Below, one piece after another: positions 39,185 through 42,177 of a DNA stretch of 42,177 bases. The position numbers were made by a program, and so were the translations under genes. This DNA is from Bog-159 sp049511415 (GTDB lineage Bacteria; Acidobacteriota; Terriglobia; Bryobacterales; Bryobacteraceae). The notes below the pieces were generated by a model, which was given only the letters and a program-made list of their open reading frames with translations, was not told the DNA's origin and searched no databases. Numbering within the stretch: position 1 is the first letter of the stretch; each line of letters opens with the position of its first letter. The DNA lies in contig JBEKYC010000064.1 in NCBI GenBank assembly GCA_049511415.1, forward strand, positions 1 through 42,177, read 5' to 3'.

Positions 39185-40316
39185 CTGCTCCGATCCGCCT
39201 TTCTTGCGTTTCTGGAATACCCGCCTCGGTCTCCCGAATGATGTAATCGACTACCTGTTTCATATCGTGTGTTTCGTTCCAGACGCGCAACTGGCGGTCG
39301 GCGCCGGTTCCATTCTTTAGTATCTCGCGAACGTAATTAATCTCTTCGCGGCTGCCTAACTCGTCGACCACATCGTCGACGATTTCCAGATATTCGTCCA
39401 TCAGGTCGTGGAGAGGCACTTCCACGCGTTTGCCGAAATCGATCAGCTTGCCGTCGATGCCGTAGCGCAGGGCGCGCCACTTGTTTTCCATGATCAGCGC
39501 GCGGCGATACAGGCGGAAGCCCTGGTTCATGGAGTGCAGCTTGTAGAGCTTGGCCACGGTGGCCTGGATGAGGGCGGCCAGCGCGAGGGTCTCGTCGGCG
39601 CGCATGGGAATGTCGCAGACGCGGAATTCGAGGGTATTGAAATACGGATGCGGGCGGATATCCCACCAGATCTTTTTGGCGTTGTCGATGCAATTGGTGC
39701 GGATGAGGAGGTTGATGAAGCTTTCGTATTCGCCATAGCTGGGGAAGTAGTCCGGGATGTTGGTGCGGGGGAACTTGTCGAAGACTTTGCAGCGGTAGGA
39801 TTTCAGGCCGGTATCCATGCCGCGCCAGAAGGGCGAGTTGGTGGACAGGGCCAGGATGTGCGGCAGAAAATAACGCGCGGCGTTCATGATGTGGATAGCG
39901 GTTTCGGGGTCTTCCACGCCGATGTGGACATGCAAGCCGAAGATGAGGTTAGCGCGGGCCACCATTTGCATGTCTTCGACGATGGTGTGATAGCGCTGGT
40001 CGGGATAGATTTCCTGCTTGCTCCAGTCGGCGAAGGGATGGGAGGCGGCGGCGGCAAGACGCAGGCCGTGTTGTTTGGCCAGGTCGATCAGGTTGCGGCG
40101 GATCATGACGATTTCGGAGCGGGCTTCCTGGATATTGCGGCAGATGCGAGTGCCGGCCTCGATGACCGATTGGTGCATTTCCGGCTTGACGCGCTCGGTG
40201 AGCACGGCCTTGCCCTTTTCGATCATTTCGATGCCGATGTGGGAGCGGAGGTCGCGAGTTTCCGGATCGATGGTCTGGTATTCCTCCTCGATGCCGATGC
40301 TCAAGCTGGGTTTCAT
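39177..40316 (-). CDS. Carboxylate-amine ligase (GCS2/YbdK family)
   Basis: A 379-residue enzyme of the glutamate-cysteine ligase type 2 fold. Motifs are LSIGIEEEYQTIDPETRDL (metal/ATP Glu cluster), PEMHQSVIEAGTRIC, NLIFGLHVHIGVEDPETAIH and HPYFNTLEFRVCDIPMRADE. YbdK-type members form gamma-glutamyl or other amide bonds; the true amine is mostly unknown. AGAGGGA eight bases before the ATG at 40316 sets the start. It is first in a three-gene operon with an aminopeptidase and an ATP-grasp protein, so its product may be a peptide or amide that the others extend or trim. Confidence 0.92.
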   Translation of the reverse strand: MKPSLSIGIEEEYQTIDPETRDLRSHIGIEMIEKGKAVLTERVKPEMHQSVIEAGTRICRNIQEARSEIVMIRRNLIDLAKQHGLRLAAAASHPFADWSKQEIYPDQRYHTIVEDMQMVARANLIFGLHVHIGVEDPETAIHIMNAARYFLPHILALSTNSPFWRGMDTGLKSYRCKVFDKFPRTNIPDYFPSYGEYESFINLLIRTNCIDNAKKIWWDIRPHPYFNTLEFRVCDIPMRADETLALAALIQATVAKLYKLHSMNQGFRLYRRALIMENKWRALRYGIDGKLIDFGKRVEVPLHDLMDEYLEIVDDVVDELGSREEINYVREILKNGTGADRQLRVWNETHDMKQVVDYIIRETEAGIPETQERRIGAGE

Positions 40317-40654
40317 ACGGGGTCCCTCTGATCTATTATGCCTGAGGCGGGCGGGGCAGCCCGCATTCCTTTGCATCCATCGTTGCTAGATGCGACGATC
40401 AACCCATCGGCTTGGAGCCCGTGGGGGGATTCCAGCACCTAAGCCTGGAGCCTCATAAACCACACCAATGCACTCGCCATAACTGCCTTTACACCCAGGC
40501 CAGCGCACTGGGCATCGTCGCCACGAACGCCGGCGTACCGCTACGCCTTGCGGGGCCGGTTTGGGATCATTGATGCCACTGAGCACAAGGTCACGGAGAT
40601 GCGCCAGAACCCCAGGCGAATCGAGGCGTACGCCGAACTGCCAACAGTTCCACC

Positions 40655-40839
40655 CCCAACTTGCAAGCCAGTTTCGCTACCTCAAAGATGCGTGGCGCAG
40701 CCACCTTGCTCATTTCGATAAAAAATACGAACGCGATCAAGCGCGCGCATTTCTGATGATCGCCCGAAGCTTCATGGAAGGTCTGGCATCTGGGGGGCTG
40801 AGGGAACCTGCGGTTCAAAGACTGGACGTCACGGGTTAA
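40655..40839 (+). pseudogene. C-terminal fragment of an unknown helical protein
   Basis: The 558-base gap between 40317 and 40874 has no intact gene. In one plus-strand frame the end reads SQFRYLKDAWRSHLAHFDKK, then YERDQARAFLMIARSFMEGL, resembling the C-terminal LKDAWRN-H-x-x-Y-D-E-x-x-A...R-x-F-M-x-x-L-A tail of uncharacterised bacterial proteins. Nothing upstream continues it in frame with plausible sequence, so I read it as a decayed remnant. The rest of the interval looks non-coding. Confidence 0.35.
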
Positions 40840-40874
40840 GTCGTCAAGAAAGAGACCACGAAACATGCGTCGGG

Positions 40875-41438
40875 CTAGGTTCCAAGAACGCGAACCTTGG
40901 ACCGCAGGAAATAATCACAGTCGTCAAGGGCAGTTAGTAGCGCGGGCATTGTAGTAAGCGAAGACACGGTGAATATCTCCTGGGTTGCTGGCCATCCCAT
41001 GTCCACCCAAGCCGCCTTCATGACCGCCCTAGTGCGCTCGAACGCGATAGACTCGGCATACAACGCTGCATTGAGGTGTTCCCACGGAGACCCGAAATTT
41101 GGCCAGGAGGAATGATTTAACGGATATCGGGACTTGTCTGGATAAGTAAAGGCAAGGTCCTTGTATACGCGGCTATGGATGCGAATCGTCTCCCATATGG
41201 CCTTGAGCACGAGATCGCTTCCAGCCGCGCCGCCCGCCGATCTGTCACGCTTAGTGAACTGAAGTCTAGCGGCGGCCAGGTTGAGAACACCCGCCACTAT
41301 GAAGCACCCGCCAAAGACCAGGATTAGAGGTGGCACGGCAGGAGTTTCCAGTGTCTTTTGGTGCGCGTCATACCATGCGAAGCAGCCAAGTAGAAAACAC
41401 CCTACGCTTGCCAACGCACCGATCTTATTCCAATCCAT
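40875..41438 (-). CDS. Unknown membrane protein with 2 TM helices
   Basis: A 187-residue protein from ATG 41438 (MDWNKIGALASVGCFLLGCF). Helices lie at ~6-24 and ~40-58, followed by a ~125-residue soluble region with FGSPWEHLNAALYAESIAFE and MGWPATQEIFTVSSLTTMPA. No Shine-Dalgarno is clear, and the frame runs open 26 codons upstream. No family recognised. It is divergent from the membrane protein at 41561 and has a slightly different codon texture from the upstream operons, with more AT-ending codons. Confidence 0.55.
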   Translation of the reverse strand: MDWNKIGALASVGCFLLGCFAWYDAHQKTLETPAVPPLILVFGGCFIVAGVLNLAAARLQFTKRDRSAGGAAGSDLVLKAIWETIRIHSRVYKDLAFTYPDKSRYPLNHSSWPNFGSPWEHLNAALYAESIAFERTRAVMKAAWVDMGWPATQEIFTVSSLTTMPALLTALDDCDYFLRSKVRVLGT

Positions 41439-41560
41439 GTTAGTTCTACTTGAGCGTACTCCAGCAGCTTCGTCTGAGTGGACCCGCCGTAATCGCCTTT
41501 TATCGTAGCACTCCATTGTTGCGTGGTGGTATCATCCGGCACAGGAGCGCCGCAAAGGGC

Positions 41561-42022
41561 ATGAGCATTGAGCGGAAGGCCATTGTCTGGATCGGAGTCC
41601 TAGGCCTGCTTACTACAGGATTATGTCCACCGTGGATCGTCGTGTCGCCCGGCGTCAAGGCGGCCGCTGGCTACCACCTATTGTTTGCTCCACCGGCGGA
41701 TGAGTCCCTGGAAGTCGACGCTCTGCGGCTCGTGGTCGAGTGGATCTTAATTGCAACGGTCGCGGTCGCGCTTATTTGGTCGCCACCTTCACGGCCCATG
41801 TGGGTGTTGATCTGGTCGCGTGTGATATTGCCGGCGCTCGGCGTGATCGGTGCCGGCGGCGCATTCCTGGCTTTCTTCAGTCGTGATATCACGGCACTGC
41901 ACACTTTCAAAATGTGGCTCGATCAGTTCTTCGGCTCCGGCTACTGGCCGTGGGTCCCGGTCATGATTTGGTTGGCTGGCACGATCATCTCAGATATCCG
42001 AGCACGGAAGCCCAAGAAATAG
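41561..42022 (+). CDS. Unknown membrane protein (about 4 TM)
   Basis: A 153-residue protein from ATG 41561 (MSIERKAIVWIGVLGLLTTG), with AAAGGG just upstream. Helices lie at ~6-22, ~58-75, ~83-105 and ~128-143. A short loop after the first helix (CPPWIVVSPGVKAAAGYHLL) resembles the periplasmic part of small proteins that begin with a helix and a CPPW turn. The tail is basic (IRARKPKK). Function unknown. The earlier in-frame ATG at 41450 gives a non-hydrophobic, unlikely extension. Confidence 0.6.
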   Translation: MSIERKAIVWIGVLGLLTTGLCPPWIVVSPGVKAAAGYHLLFAPPADESLEVDALRLVVEWILIATVAVALIWSPPSRPMWVLIWSRVILPALGVIGAGGAFLAFFSRDITALHTFKMWLDQFFGSGYWPWVPVMIWLAGTIISDIRARKPKK

Positions 42023-42081
42023 GACGCCATTGCAAACTCCGCACATAGGTAGGAGATGGCGGGCGGGTTCTCACCTGCGCA

Positions 42082-42177
42082 TTACCGCAGAAAGCGCGAC
42101 CAGCGGTATTCCTGGGAAGGCTGCTCGTCACTGAGCGCTTTTTGCACCGCCAGTTCGGCGACGGCGTTGACTATCCA
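42082..42177 (-). CDS. C-terminal end of an unidentified protein (runs off the window)
   Basis: The minus strand from the window edge reads 31 codons to TAA at 42084-42082, giving WIVNAVAELAVQKALSDEQP and then SQEYRWSRFLR. Composition is protein-like, and no other frame is open here. Too short to identify. Confidence 0.5.
   Translation of the reverse strand, partial: WIVNAVAELAVQKALSDEQPSQEYRWSRFLR

Noticed and set aside
38243..39241. 332-codon frame antisense to the M29-like aminopeptidase, and a similar one at 39408-40331
   Set aside because: The sense strands carry intact catalytic motifs. The antisense products have shadow-like composition.
1..42177. tRNA, rRNA, insertion sequences or prophage genes
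   Set aside because: No cloverleaf, rRNA-like stretch, transposase motif or terminal inverted repeat pair was recognised by eye. A tRNA scan would be the decisive test.

Overview
The window looks like a chromosomal segment of a GC-rich, Gram-negative soil bacterium, most likely an acidobacterium of the Bryobacterales/Solibacter type. This is an inference from gene content. The clues are a 1087-residue TonB-dependent receptor with an N-terminal carboxypeptidase-regulatory-like domain, a single-chain LptF-LptG fusion, a bacterial microcompartment locus with three pentamer genes and a class II aldolase, a sortilin/BNR-repeat exoprotein, a DUF4139 protein, and frequent short dispersed repeats. 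No rRNA, tRNA, CRISPR array, transposase or phage module was seen.

Layout. 1-5.4 kb: the start of an unknown gene, a GT4-like glycosyltransferase, a CDF cation exporter, two unknown membrane proteins, a tiny secreted peptide, an unknown protein and an HTH regulator with an S24-like domain. 5.4-11.2 kb: ubiX-pheA, an eroded carotenoid-desaturase-like remnant, glycerate 2-kinase plus a TPR protein, exported MsrA and an aldehyde dehydrogenase. 11.2-14.5 kb: the TonB receptor. 14.5-23.1 kb: a long co-directional operon of an AhpD-like protein with an in-frame TGA, an MFS carrier, two exported TldD-family proteins (one with and one without the metal site), the LptFG fusion and a sugar-phosphate isomerase-like TIM barrel. 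23.1-31.5 kb: M20 peptidase, DUF4139 protein, BNR/sortilin protein, a coiled-coil protein and two unknown exported or membrane proteins. 31.5-35.9 kb: a minus-strand microcompartment operon (MFS carrier, class II aldolase, one BMC-H, three BMC-P) facing an alcohol dehydrogenase. 35.9-37.0 kb: a small protein, then MntA followed by a broken hepT. 37.0-40.3 kb: a tightly overlapped operon of a GCS2-type carboxylate-amine ligase, an M29-like aminopeptidase and an ATP-grasp protein. 40.3-42.2 kb: a gene fragment, two unknown membrane proteins and the tail of another gene.

The most striking signal is at 14868-14870. A TGA interrupts an AhpD/carboxymuconolactone-decarboxylase-like frame exactly where the second cysteine of the CxxC-xxx-H redox motif should be. 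A GC-perfect hairpin with a GGUC loop begins 11 nt downstream, with the loop 17 nt downstream, as expected for a bacterial SECIS element. I read the gene as a 205-residue selenoprotein rather than two fragments. The two other candidate systems are the ligase/aminopeptidase/ATP-grasp operon, which looks like a pathway making and trimming an unknown peptide or amide, and the minimal microcompartment locus, whose aldolase carries a possible C-terminal encapsulation helix.
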